Assembly: GCA_034401135.1 (NCBI GenBank)
Contig: JAWZSP010000001.1
Span: forward strand, 2,356,001 to 2,420,000
Length of the DNA: 64,000 nucleotides
From: Volutella citrinella
Lineage: Eukaryota; Ascomycota; Sordariomycetes; Hypocreales; Nectriaceae
Direction of reading: 5' to 3'
Translations under genes and position numbers: made by a program
In this document: piece after piece, positions 36,466 to 47,912 of the stretch
Layout of the letters: each line of letters opens with the position of its first letter
Numbering within the stretch: position 1 is the stretch's first letter
Notes under the pieces: model-generated
What the model was told of the DNA's origin: nothing
Databases searched by the model: none
Seen by the model: only the letters and a program-made list of their open reading frames with translations

Positions 36466-39012
36466 ATGGCTTCACACCCCGACCGTCTCAATGTGATTGC
36501 GTTAATCTCAGGCGGGAAGGACAGCTTCTTCAGCTTGCTCCACTGCCTCGAGCAGGGCCATCGCGTCGTCGCCCTCGCTAATCTTTTCCCTTGCCCAGCT
36601 ACTGAGGCTAACGACGGTGGCATCGCCACTGAGGCCGCGACGGAAGACACTCGAGCCGACAACTCGCCCTCTGCAGAAGCCTCGTCGTTGCCTCCGGCGC
36701 TTCAGATCTTTGACCCGGCCGCGTGGTCGCCTGCCCCTGCAGAAGGCGTCCACCATGACCATGGGGGCGGTACTCATGAGGATTCCGAGGCTGGTTCTGC
36801 CCTAGTGGGCAAGGACCTCAACAGCTTCATGTATCAGACTGTCGGGCATGAGGTGCTACCACTATATGCGGCAGCTACTGGACTACCACTCTATCGACTG
36901 CCCATCAGCGGCCGTGCTGTACACCATGAGCGGGACTACGACGCGACAGGCGCCCAGGCTGGTGTCGACGAGACCGAGTCCATGTTGCCGTTGCTCCAGG
37001 CTGTTTTGAGTCGCCACCCCGAGGCCAATGCTGTGAGCGCCGGGGCCATTCTGTCAACCTACCAGCGCACCCGCGTCGAGTCAATCGCGCTGCGCCTGGG
37101 CCTGGTGCCCCTGGCTTATCTTTGGCAGTATCCGGTCCTACCACCCCCGGTTTCCGCCGTCAAGACGCCCGGGGCAGGCGGCGCGGTTGAGACCCAGCTG
37201 CTCATCGACATGGCGAAGGCCGGACTGGAGGCACGGATCATCAAGGTGGCCAGCGCCGGCCTCAACGAGGACCACCTGTGGGAATGTGCGTCTAGCGAGG
37301 CCGGCGCTGCACGGGTGCAAAGCTCGTTGCGCAAATTCGGATCGGCTGGAGGTGCGGTTCTCGGCGAAGGTGGCGAATTTGAGACCATCGTGGTTGATGG
37401 GCCGGCGAATCTCTTCTCAAAGCGAATCAGCATTCCCGAGCACGGCCGGCGAGTCGTGCGCGAGGGCGGAGGGTCCTCGTGGCTGTTACTAGCCGGTGCA
37501 CAGGTCAATGACAAAGAAGATCATGTCCATGCGCCTGCAGTTAGGGTCCCCGATCTACTTGATGAGAGGTTCAAGGCCATCCTGGACGGCTATCCCCCAG
37601 CTTCGCAGCCGAGCCAGGACCAGGTGCTGGCAGAGTTTTCACCGGTGAGGAAGCTGCCAATGCCCGCCGGTGGTGGCCCAGGCTCAGGAATCACTGGCTA
37701 CGACTTGCTTCGTTGGGCCGTGCTTGCGAATCCACGCTCAGCCGCGAGATCGATCCAGCAAGAGACGATCGAGATTGTGGACAAGATCAGGGACCTGGCA
37801 TCAGTGGCTTCTGTCGACCTCTCTCAAGTCACAAGCACCATCGTTGTGCTGAGGCGGATGTCGGACTTCCCTCAGGTCAACGGCGAGTATGGGAAGCTCT
37901 TCACCAAGCCAAACCCCCCTTCCCGTGTCACTGTGTCTTGTGGGGACTTGCTTCCTTCAGGCTGCAACATCGCCGTATACCTCACAGCCCCATTGCCTCA
38001 GGTTGCTGCTGACCGCAATGGCTTGCATGTCCAGGGGCGATCCTACTGGGCACCGGCCAACATAGGGCCCTACAGCCAGGCAATTGACGTGCCTGTGAGC
38101 GTGCAAGGACATCAAACAGGATTCCGATCCGTTTCCATTGCAGGCCAGATCCCCTTGATTCCTGCTACCATGGTTCTTCCTCCGCCAGCCGAGAAATCGC
38201 ACGAGTTGCAGATAACTCTCTCTCTCCAGCATCTCTGGCGTATAGCGTTCGAGATGAAGGTCCAATACTGGACCAGCTGTGTTGCGTACTTCCCCCGTGC
38301 AGCATCCGACTCTGAAATGATTCGTAATGCCCTGTTGTCAGCTACGGCTTGGAAACAGGCCCATGGCTCACCAGATGAGGATGAAGAATCCGACGGGCCT
38401 GATCCGTGGGATCTGAAGTACAACCCAGCTTACGCGTCCTTGTCAGGCAGCCAACAGAGCTCCAAGCATCACGTACCTGATTGGTCTGTGCTTCCACTAC
38501 GGCAACAGAATGAACCAAACTCTTGTATTCCACCTGTGTTTGCTGTTGAGCTCGAGGAACTCCCCCGGCAGGCCGCTGTGGAGTGGCATGCGCACAATGG
38601 CCTTTCACAACTGGAAGAAGGGAGCCTAGACTTGGCCTGCTATCCCGAAGTTGGCCACATTGGGTGGAAGGCATGGCATACCATGTCGAAGAATGCTCAA
38701 ACAGCGGTCATCTATACCACGATGTCTGCCTCATTCGGTGAAGAGACTCAAAAGACCAGTTTACCTGATCTGATCTCCACTATGGGCGATGCTTACGAGA
38801 ATGCACTTGGTCGGTTGAGCCGAGAGGAAGTCGACATAAAGCCCCAACGCCCATGTCTTGTTTATGTAGACGCGCTGGGTGTGACGTCGCCCTGGGAACT
38901 TACTGACAACTCGTCAGACGCCCTGGCCGTCATCCCCTGCCGCTCGATCTGGTCATCATCAGGTGAACGATTGAGAATAATAGCCTTATTCGAAGCAGGT
39001 TGTCGAGGCTAA
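36466..39012 (+). CDS. dph6: Diphthine-ammonia ligase with two RidA-like domains
   Basis: Last enzyme of diphthamide synthesis on elongation factor 2: it uses ATP and ammonia to amidate diphthine. Single exon, 848 aa. The N-terminal PP-loop ATPase shows SGGKDSF at 15-21, followed by a family block with AVSAGAILSTYQRTRVESIALRLGL (about 190-215) and GGEGGEFET-like glycine-rich sequence (about 300). A long acidic insertion at about 45-105 is unusual for the ATPase and probably a loop. Two RidA/YjgF-type domains follow, at about 405-515 and 524-640 (SYWAPANIGPYSQAI; VSIAGQIPLIP). This fusion matches fungal and animal Dph6. The start at 36466 has a good context (CCACCATGG) and opens directly into the PP-loop domain. 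No introns are needed. Confidence 0.94.
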   Translation: MASHPDRLNVIALISGGKDSFFSLLHCLEQGHRVVALANLFPCPATEANDGGIATEAATEDTRADNSPSAEASSLPPALQIFDPAAWSPAPAEGVHHDHGGGTHEDSEAGSALVGKDLNSFMYQTVGHEVLPLYAAATGLPLYRLPISGRAVHHERDYDATGAQAGVDETESMLPLLQAVLSRHPEANAVSAGAILSTYQRTRVESIALRLGLVPLAYLWQYPVLPPPVSAVKTPGAGGAVETQLLIDMAKAGLEARIIKVASAGLNEDHLWECASSEAGAARVQSSLRKFGSAGGAVLGEGGEFETIVVDGPANLFSKRISIPEHGRRVVREGGGSSWLLLAGAQVNDKEDHVHAPAVRVPDLLDERFKAILDGYPPASQPSQDQVLAEFSPVRKLPMPAGGGPGSGITGYDLLRWAVLANPRSAARSIQQETIEIVDKIRDLASVASVDLSQVTSTIVVLRRMSDFPQVNGEYGKLFTKPNPPSRVTVSCGDLLPSGCNIAVYLTAPLPQVAADRNGLHVQGRSYWAPANIGPYSQAIDVPVSVQGHQTGFRSVSIAGQIPLIPATMVLPPPAEKSHELQITLSLQHLWRIAFEMKVQYWTSCVAYFPRAASDSEMIRNALLSATAWKQAHGSPDEDEESDGPDPWDLKYNPAYASLSGSQQSSKHHVPDWSVLPLRQQNEPNSCIPPVFAVELEELPRQAAVEWHAHNGLSQLEEGSLDLACYPEVGHIGWKAWHTMSKNAQTAVIYTTMSASFGEETQKTSLPDLISTMGDAYENALGRLSREEVDIKPQRPCLVYVDALGVTSPWELTDNSSDALAVIPCRSIWSSSGERLRIIALFEAGCRG

Positions 39013-41556
39013 TGCAGCCATAAAAATAAGAAAAATGAACGATTGAAAGATATGTTTCTGGGCCTCCTAAAAACGCATGCACGTGCAAAGCTGTATCTTT
39101 GTAGTCGGGAAGGACATGGAATGCTGACAGAGTTGGCATCCTCGTACAGTCCTTCACCCGCTCTCCACAATGGCGAATACTATGCTCAGTTGCAGCTGAG
39201 TCTAGGAATGGAAAAGCAATATCCACGAACTTGAAACTTCATTGCTATACCTAGCATGTCACAGTAAGTGGTAGTTTGACCTTGTCAGCATGATCGGGAA
39301 CTAGTATACCTCTTCATGCTACACTAGCTAACGCAATGAGAACGACGAAGTTGGAGAGCAATTACTGAAATGCAGTTATAAATGACACAACCATCCCAAA
39401 CGGATTTAGGGACTGAGACGTGAAAGTGCTTTGACCAATGTCGATCCGGTGCCCAAGAAGGAGCCGTAAATGGTAGATGATAGAGAACCCGAAGCGGGGA
39501 ATGGTAGCTAACAAGTTCGCTAGAGTTCCTAGGAAGACTACCACGGTGCCCCTGCGTTGTATTTTCATGTGTATATAATTTGACTCCTCATTGCACACAG
39601 CGACAGCCAAGTCCATTCAACCAGTGCTGAGCTGAGCCGAGATGTTGTGTGTTATTGAAGTTGGCCATAGCAGTAAGTCATGAGAAAAACAAGAGCAACA
39701 GGGCGTCTGCAAAGCAAAGGTTGTCACCCTGGCAACTAAACTAACTCCGTGGTAACTGCTAAGTAAATGCTCCGATGCCGCTGGTAAATGTCCCTGTCCC
39801 GAATTGTAACATTACTGTCGAAGCAGTCTTCCATCTCGTATCATCACTTCCTGCTAGTTTCTTCCACAAACGTCACCCGTAACTCTAAGGGAAATATCCT
39901 AGACTATTCGCAGCAATCATTTGGTCGGTGTATCTCGATTGGAAATACTATACACCATCCGTGCAGCCTGGATGACACGGTTGCTTGTTATTATTAAGTT
40001 TGTATCTGCCTAGCTGGTGAAGTTTCCTGCTGCAAGCAGCTTCCTATTCCCCTGTGACAGTGACTGGCATCTTGGAGAACCGAAATGAAGCTGGCCGTTA
40101 TATCTATTCTAGATGTCCCTGTGATGAGACGCGGCAATCCATCAATTGTCACGAATGATATGGGGATAAAACCGGACGAGAGCAGTTTCGCTCCAGGTGA
40201 CATAGCCTCGCCAACTACAGCGGAACATCCTAACACAAGATCTGGGCTTGCCGCGCTGGAGTGGGCTATACAGGAGTGGCAGACATTTCTGCGGCATCAT
40301 TTCTACACAGGCGCTCAACTAGGGATTTGACAGATTGAGATGTAGAGCCAGATTGCGTGGGAGATTATACGCGGGATGGACATCGATGGAAGGACAGGCA
40401 ACATCCTGGTGCGTCATGCTCGGATCAATGGGGGATGCCGGAAAGCTATTGGCGCCAGTCTCAGGTTCCCCATGTTGGACAAGGTAGTGGGAGCCTGGGG
40501 AGGCGCAAGGGTTCGAGGCTGTGGGAACCATCGTGACATTCCAGAGATGCTGAAGACTGCCACGGGCATGGCATTGGACCCCCTTCTTGCCAGAGGAGTG
40601 CACATAGGCATTGGCATTATAACCACCATCCGCTGCCGTATCACGCATAGAAGCCCCAGCTGCACTCGCAGTAATATACGCAAGTCCTCTTCTCACACAC
40701 TATATATCAAGTGGCGGATGGTGGCCTTAGCTTCTGCAATCAGCTGAGCCACGGAACGGTCACAGGGCCTCGGAAAGGCAGCCGGGAAGGCAGCTGGCAA
40801 TGAGACCCTGTCACATGCACGGAGCCACAGGGGCCAACGTCCATTGTCAACAGGGTCTCGCAGCAGGGTCTGGTCTTGGTCTTGGTCTTGCTGTTGTTCA
40901 TTGTTTGGAGAAGCTGCCTCTCATCAGCTACCTCCGCGACGTTGACGACGACGTCAACTGCTATTACTCCTCCTACTAATTACTATCTGGTTCCGTTATC
41001 AGTGGCGCTGACGTGCTTCCGCCTGCTTATTAGGTCATTTTCGTCCTCCGCGCGGATCGAGACTAAAGAGGGGCATCTGTGCCTCTCGTCCGTCCAGTGA
41101 GCAGGGACCCTGTTCCCCAGATTTTTGCTCGGAGTATCGGACTGCTCAGGCCTTTTTCTCAGAGAGCCGGCGGCCAGCCTCTACCTAATTGCTCAAGGCC
41201 TGTGTCCCCTCCCGGCTGCATGCCCCCAGGCCCCAGCTCGCAGGCATCCACAGCGCCCAGCTGGCCCAGCGAGCAAGACGATTGGTCAGCCCGGGCGGGA
41301 GGGGTATCCATAATTGAGTCCCGTCCTGCAGTTGCGAGCCTGCCTGTCTCTGATATTCGCAGTTCCCAATCACGGCTGACCACTGCATTCGGCGCAATCG
41401 TACTGTACCTGGATCCTCTGCAACGCCAGGAGGGTGCCATTGAGATCGCACCTAACGTACGACCCGCCGCGATAAGCGTCACTGCCATCGCATCACCAGC
41501 CAGCCAGCCTCGCCCCTACGGCAGCTGCCCTGCCCGGCTGAGTTCCCGGACGGACC
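39013..41556. other. Intergenic region between dph6 and the DUF202 gene
   Basis: 2.5 kb. The part at 39000-40000 is more A+T-rich than its surroundings. Frames at 40085-40330 (+), 40319-40696 (-) and 40376-40747 (+) overlap; the first begins with a plausible protein start (MKLAVISILDVP) but has no recognised domain. A TGGTCT triplet repeat lies near 40869-40888. The right end must hold the DUF202 gene promoter and leader. Confidence 0.35.
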
Positions 41557-42922
41557 ATGGCCGACGAGGGCCAGAACCAGAACCAGCACCTTGCCCGCGC
41601 CCAGGGCCAACATGAGGAGGAATTGCCGGGCCTACCTGCCCCAGAGCCTGTCCTCCCGCTCGTGCCGTCCCTTTCGCGTGCCTCCACCGGCGCTGCTGGG
41701 CTTCCCGCCCCAGCCAGAACTACATCCAACGTGAGCTTCTCCCTCACACAACGCCACCAGTCTTCATCCGGTCGCTTCCAGGGCATACTCGAGGTCAGTA
41801 CCAGACTGCCGCCGGGCAAGCACCGCCTTTGATTGCCGGCTTTTGAGCTGGCCTTGGCGCACTCAACTTGCTCGACTTGCATTGGTCTTCCTCGCTACAC
41901 TGCCCATCCATTTTCCCCCGGGCCCACCACCATCATAGCTCCTCTTGCGTGCTCGAATGGCGCTCTTCCGCCTTCCAGCCTACCTCACCTACGCAACTGC
42001 CATATATCCCTGCCCTCTCGCCCGCCGATACGTACTATGCTAACAGAAGCTCAATTGCTCTCCACAGACCGCACGCCAACGCGCCGAAACAATGGGTATC
42101 GACGACGATGCCCCGAAGCCGAGCCGGAGCCCGAGTGGCATCCTCCGTGACCCACGCACGGCATCCCCGGCGATCGGCAGCCCATACACGGACGACAGCA
42201 GCGCCGACGAAACAACTAGGATGATGGTAAATGGCGATGAGCTGGGCAGCTACCAGTCTTTACACATGGCCAACCCCCGGAACCGGGCTCGGAGGATGTC
42301 GACCCGCAGTTCGCGCCGGTCCCAACTCGGGAGAGGGTCCTCGGATGCCCGGCCGCCCCAGCCGGAGCCGGGCATGGTATCCAACCGCCGGCCGGGCTCG
42401 CTGCATGAGAAGAGAGAGCCGTGGTGGGGACCAACCCTCCAGAAGTTCCAATCCGTCGAGCTGGAGAACAAGGGCAGTGTGGCTCGTGACCACCTCGCAA
42501 TTGGTACGTCACCACGACGGATTCTGTAGATCGGCGCGAGCACAACTAAATCGACTGACTGACTGGCTATAGAACGGACGTTTCTCGCCTGGCTTCGCAC
42601 ATCGCTCGCATTCGCGTCCATCGGCATCGCCGTCACACAACTCTTCCGATTAAACACATCCCTCGGCGAGAACCAAAAGGGCACGAATGTCGAGACTCTA
42701 CGGCACATTGGCAAGCCTTTGGGTGCGACCTTCTTAGCCATCAGCATTCTAATCCTGTTCCTCGGCTATAAACGCTACTTTCTGGCGCAAAGCTGGGTCA
42801 TGCAGGGAAAATTCCCGGCCAGCCGCGGAACCATCACCATTGTCGCCTTTGTGGCCTTTTCCATCATGCTGGCATCGCTGGTTGTGGTGATAGCCATTCA
42901 ACCAAACGAGGTGGAACCATGA
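41557..42922 (+). CDS. DUF202-domain integral membrane protein
   Basis: Exons 41557-41793, 42068-42503 and 42573-42922 close in phase to 340 aa. The N-terminal 220 residues are disordered (Gln-, Pro- and Arg/Ser-rich, with a probable phosphorylated patch MSTRSSRRS). The C-terminal domain matches DUF202: ERTFLAWLRTSLAFASIGIA, then three hydrophobic helices at about 233-250, 275-292 and 312-334. This fold is also found in Vtc1 of the vacuolar polyphosphate polymerase complex, but the long N-terminus shows this is not Vtc1 itself. Its function is unknown to me; it is probably in a cellular membrane. Exon 2 has its own in-frame ATG at 42092, so a shorter 253-aa form is possible. Exon 1 is supported by a phase-0 junction and clean GTCAGT/CACAG sites. 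Confidence 0.85.
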
Positions 42923-43425
42923 TGAGGGCGGGGGGACAGGAATATGGGGCTCTTTGCATGAATCGAATTGACGAAGGAGTTTTACTATGCACTATTCGTG
43001 CGCGGTTGCAATGTTGGGGACTTGTTGGGTATATTTTCATGGCTGGAAGCTGCAGTAGATTGACACAGCTCGGGCTAGGTTCGGCTTGCTTGGAGTCAGT
43101 CGGAGTTGTCCATTTTTAACCAGATACCTAGGACGAAACTGTCTGCAAATTAATTCTGACTGCGGAGAAGCCTTTTGGGACGATGCCAAATGTGTGTCCT
43201 ACTTATACTCTTGCTGCAATTGAATGAGGTGGAATGTGGCGGGGTTCGGATGTTCTGTGAGCTCACTGCGATACCTTAGCTGTAGTGGGGCGCGCTGTCC
43301 ACCTCATCTGCCTGGTGCTCATGATTGCTGTTCTCGTTTCTTCCCACGAAGACATTCTACAACGCCGCCATCTGGACGAGAAGACGGTACATAAAACTCA
43401 ATCGCGTGCCCCATTGTCAAAAGCC
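42923..43425. other. Intergenic region before hcs1
   Basis: About 500 nt between the DUF202 gene stop and the hcs1 start on the same strand. The hcs1 frame stays open upstream to about 43285 but its best start is 43426. Nothing else is visible. Confidence 0.45.
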
Positions 43426-45848
43426 ATGTCGCCGGCCAAGCCTGTCGACATCCCCGCGTTTGCTGCCACGCAGCTCGCGCTGTTAGACCATGAGCTGCAG
43501 AGCGAGATCGACGAGACGAGCAGCCTTATCAGCAACCACAGCCCAACAGGCCTCCAGCGCGCAGGCCTGGCACTGACTAACCTCATTGTCGGTGCCCAGC
43601 GTACCGGACTCGGTGGTCGTACCGTGGTGGAGCTCAACCCAGACCCCGCGACGGGCCGCCAGGACGAGCTGCCGGAGCATGGGCTGCGAGTTGGCGATAT
43701 TGTTCTCGTTGCCGAGCAGCCAGCAGGGAGCGCCAGGAAGCGTGAGGTGCGCGAACTGGAGAAGAAGGGTGCTCGAGGTGTTGTGACCAAGGTGCAGCGC
43801 GCGTATTTGGGAGTGGCCCTCGACGAGGGCAAAGACGAGGTCTCGTTCGCGGGCAGGGTATGGGCCGTCAAGCTGGCGGATGAGGTGACATATCGCCGGT
43901 ACGAAGGCGCTTTTGCGAGTCCTTGAAGGAAACTCATTGCTAAAATATGCCTGTCTCACCCGCACAGGATGAACCAGACAATGGAGAAACTCCAGAAGAT
44001 GACAGAGGCCGAGTATTCGTCCTTCATCCGAGTTCTCTTCGGCCTCTCCAGTCCTTCCCCTGTGGCGAAGGATCTCACCGCCGACGAACAAGTGGGAAAG
44101 ATAGAATGGGTTGACTCCACGCTCAACGACTCCCAAAAGGACGCCATTCGTTTTGCCTTGGCTTCTCGAGAGGTGGCACTGATCCACGGGCCACCAGGGG
44201 TGAGTTTGGAGCATGGTGTCCTGAGGACTCGGCTGAAACTGATTTGACTCTAGACGGGTAAAACACACACTTTGATAGAGCTCATCCTCCAGATGATCAA
44301 AAGAGGTCAAAGAATCCTCGTTTGCGGGCCATCCAACGTGTCCGTTGACAATGTTGTGGACCGCCTGGCTCCCCACAAGCTGCCAATTCTACGGCTGGGG
44401 CACCCAGCACGCCTTCTCCCCTCGGTGTTGAACCACTCGCTTGACGCCTTGACGCAGACTTCCGAGGCTGGGGCCATTGTCAAGGACGTGCGTGCCGAAA
44501 TGGACGCCAAGCAAGCATCCATCAAGAAGACGAAGAGCGGCAAGGAGCGCAAGGCCATCTACGGAGAGCTCAAGGAACTTCGTAAAGAGTATCGCGAGCG
44601 TGAGCGCCGATGCGTCAGCAACCTCATCAGCGGCAGCAAGGTCGTCCTCGCCACACTCCACGGCGCGGGGGGCTTCCAGCTTCGAAACGAGCAATTCGAC
44701 GTCGTCATCGTCGACGAGGCGAGCCAGGCCCTCGAGGCGCAGTGCTGGGTCCCTCTGCTGTCGGCCAGCAAGGTCGTGTGCGCGGGCGATCATCTGCAGC
44801 TGCCGCCGACGATCAAATCTGCAAACTCCGTGCTGAAGCTGAAGCCCAAGGAGGGAACCAAGCTCACCGAGGGCGTCTCGCTCGAGGTGACATTGTTCGA
44901 CCGGCTGCTCGCCTTGCACGGGCCGTCCATCAAGCGAATGCTCACTACGCAGTACCGCATGCACCAGGATATCATGCGGTTCCCCTCGGATGAGCTCTAC
45001 GACTCGAAGCTGATCGCAGCGGAGGCGGTGCGTCTTCGCCTCCTGAAAGACCTGGACTACGAGGTGGCCGATACTGAGAACACCCGCGAGCCGCTTGTCT
45101 TCATCGACACGCAGGGCGGGGATTTCCCCGAGCGTAAGGACGACGAGGACAAGGAAACCCCGAAGAAGGGGAGGTCGGGTCTGCTTGGCGAAAGCAAGAG
45201 CAACCCTATGGAAGCCGCTCTTGTTCGACAGCATGTCCAGGAGTTGGTGGATGCTGGCCTCCGAGCAACAGACATTGCTGTGATTACTCCGTACACTGCA
45301 CAGGTATGCTAGGGACTAAGGCCCACAACATCAGGTTTCTAACATGGAGACTACAGCTGGCCTTACTTGCTTCTTTGAAAGACAAGTTCCCTGGCATAGA
45401 GCTAGGCAGTGTGGACTCTATCCAAGGGAGAGAGAAGGACGCTGTCATACTCAGCCTTGTAAGGAGTAACCCTGAGGGCCAGGTTGGCTTTTTGGGAGAG
45501 AGTCGCCGATTAAACGGTTGGTCTTCACAGCCGCACCGCGTTTTCTTCTTCCCGAGCTCGGTGTAGTGAGAGGCAGTGATTAGCTAACATCAAGCAGTGG
45601 CCATGACACGATCGAAACGAAACTTAACGGTTATTGGAGACTCGGAAACTATTCGAAGGTAGGCATGAGTTGCGAATTGCAGACCCCCTCCACCGCAGCC
45701 TCCGCAGGCAGCCCGTTTCAGTACGGTGACAGACGCATGCACTAACTCTTTTAATAGAGGAAGTCCCTTCCTGAAAAGGTGGATGCAGTACCTTGAAGAT
45801 ACTGCCGATCTTAGATACCCTGACGTGTCGGAAGTTACGTTTGAGTAG
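43426..45848 (+). CDS. hcs1: Hcs1/IGHMBP2-like superfamily 1 helicase
   Basis: Upf1-like SF1B helicase, related to yeast Hcs1 and human IGHMBP2, which unwind DNA or RNA 5' to 3'. Six exons, 43426-43898, 43968-44199, 44254-45303, 45357-45516, 45598-45658 and 45758-45848, close to 688 aa. Seen: an N-terminal beta-barrel region (about 80-165, LRVGDIVLVAE), Walker A GPPGTGKTHT at about 232 with an intron falling inside it (GPPG/TGKT), motif Ia CGPSNVSVDNVVDRL, Walker B VVIVDEASQALEAQ (about 388), GDHLQLPPT, TQYRMHQDI (about 466), motif V SVDSIQGREKDAVI, and motif VI VAMTRSKRNL (about 638). A charged helix near 330-360 matches the Upf1-family stalk. All catalytic motifs are intact. The R3H and AN1 domains of IGHMBP2 are absent, as in Hcs1. 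Confidence 0.93.
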
Positions 45849-46720
45849 AAAAGGACCTTATTTCTAGCAGTTAATCTCAAGTAGGATCTGGTAAGGCAAA
45901 AGTTGCCAGCGTCACAGAAGAAAGCGAGAGCAGATTCTTTTGCGATATACGAAGGAACTTGATGCTTCTCGTCCTTGATTTTGTTCCTGCCGGCCCTAAC
46001 AGATTCGTTGCGGCTGCTTGGGTTTTAGGGTGGGACAGCGTCAGCCGACTCTTCGAGGAAGTCCTCGAGTTCGGGCAGCTGATCGCGAATGGTGTACAAA
46101 GGTGAGGGGAGAGTCTGTCGGGCGCTTCTCGTTCTTCCCAGACCTTATGACTTCTGTGGCTGCTTGGGCCCTTGGAGTGTGTATCAGGGATGGTAGCTTG
46201 TGCTCGCCAAGATGAGTATATTAGAGTCCAAGCACAAGCCAACCTTGGGAGAAATACAAGGCGGAAGCTGCTCATTGTTGCAACAAGTGTTGTTTGAGGG
46301 CTGTTGAACGAAAAAGTAGCGATCAATTCGGATGCTGGCGGGAAATACGAAATCGGAATCAGCCTCAAGGATGAAGATCCTCCTATTTATTCGCCCACTG
46401 AGGTCGGAATGCTGTCGCAGGTGCTAAGACGGCTTTCAAGGTCCTTAATATATGTAAACGACGGTTGATCTCCCTGAGAAGAGATGAAATGCTATAGAAC
46501 ATGAAGTCGTTGAAATGAATCATCCTTCTTGTTATGGGATCTGAGTAAGTAGTAATGGGTGTGTGGAGGCCTTTCGCTATCCAGGGACCCAAGCTGGAGT
46601 AGCCATTCTTTCAGTTTGCCTTCCTGTCAAGGTTTTCCATCCCATACATCTCCTAGGGCCGAAGAAATTTACGAAAACGCCACTAGCATCTGAGGATAAA
46701 ACAGCTGGCCATCTCCCCTC

Positions 46721-47287
46721 ATGACTGATGGTACTGAGTTCACTTCGCCATCACCCGCAAAGCGCCGTCGAATTTGTGCTCATGCCAACCCCTTGATTTC
46801 CATCACCTCCTCTCAGCAACGCACTTTTCACGCTCTGACTTCTACCCTGTGCAACGGCAATTGCTTGTTTGCTGGCCACTCGCTGGGGGACTGTCTGCCA
46901 CCTGCTACCGGCTGGCGATAACAGCATCACACACAGTGCCAGATGACTTCATCCCACAGTAGCCCCATCGAACTTGAGCTATTCAAGAACTACAACATCC
47001 CAGTGGCACTCAACAAACCGTGTTTCGAAGCGATCATCAAACGGGCAGAGGGAACATCACTACTTCAAGCTAAAGCGATGTCTAGTTAGAACGGACATCG
47101 AAACATGGCTGACAAAGTTGACAAGTTTTGTAACCGGCCAGACAACGAGCAATGGATCTTTAGGGCATCGCAGTTCGGGACCTTGTTGCTCGCTCTGGAA
47201 ATTCGTGAAGTACCACACCACACGACAGCGGTGCTTCACTGTATGTATCGAACGGGTATGTGCGCAAAGTTTCCAAAAGCCGTATAA
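46721..47287 (+). pseudogene. Cluster of short protein-like ORFs, possible gene relic
   Basis: Three short frames follow one another: 46721-46921 (MTDGTEFTSPSPAKRRRICA..., with a basic KRRR patch), 46943-47089 (IELELFKNYNIPVALNKPCF, 48 aa) and 47105-47287 (DNEQWIFRASQFGTLLLALE). Each has amphipathic, protein-like composition but they end in stops and I found no splice pair that joins them cleanly. They could be a decayed gene, exons of a gene I cannot assemble, or chance. I do not recognise the product. Confidence 0.2.
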
Positions 47288-47707
47288 TATTTCGGGAGAT
47301 CGGGAGATCAGCCGTTCCGTATGGAAAGCTCTTTACATCTCTCGAAGCCCATTCCAAGATTGGAGCTCAAGCCCACGCCTATAGCAGACGAGTTGGGGCC
47401 AATCTTCTTCTTGAGGGGAACCCCCCCCCCTCAATTCGTTTAGACATAAAAATTCCTTTTCTATATCACGATTTTTAGATATATTTGCGTACAGAGCACG
47501 ATCGTCGAAAGCTGAGTATAGAAAAGTAGTGACAGTGTGGCTTGTCGTTGGATGTTCCATGCACTGTGTAGGATATAAGGCGGAGCCCAGACATCAGGTC
47601 TTAGGAAGGAACGTGAAGTTTTAGCCTTAGCAATTATGCATTTCAGGCAGAAAAGAGGGAAAGTGGCAAATTATTCAACCCACAAGTAGAATTGTGTTCT
47701 TTCAGGT

Positions 47708-47912
47708 TGATCACACACTCTCCCCACAGGCAACATCACACACCCTCCCGATTGCAGACAACATCGCACTCCCTCCCGATTGCAGGCAACATTACGCTCT
47801 CTCCTGCCTGCAGGCAACATCACAGACTCTCCCCTGCCTGCAGGCAACATCAACACACTCTCTGTCCACAGACAAATTCCAAGGACTCTCTCGCCTGCAG
47901 GCAAAATCACAG
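47708..47912. repeat. Minisatellite of about seven 28-32-nt units
   Basis: Units share the core CYGCCTGCAGGCAACATCACA followed by ACTCTC-type sequence, with unit length drifting between about 28 and 32 nt. Copies are imperfect; outer ones read GATTGCAGACAACATC. On the minus strand the array reads as a repeated VMLPAGR-like peptide inside a 94-codon frame (47671-47955), but drift in unit length argues against coding. Confidence 0.75.

Noticed and set aside
45877..46368. 163-codon minus-strand frame after hcs1
   Set aside because: Composition is not protein-like over most of its length, and another frame looks better over part of it.
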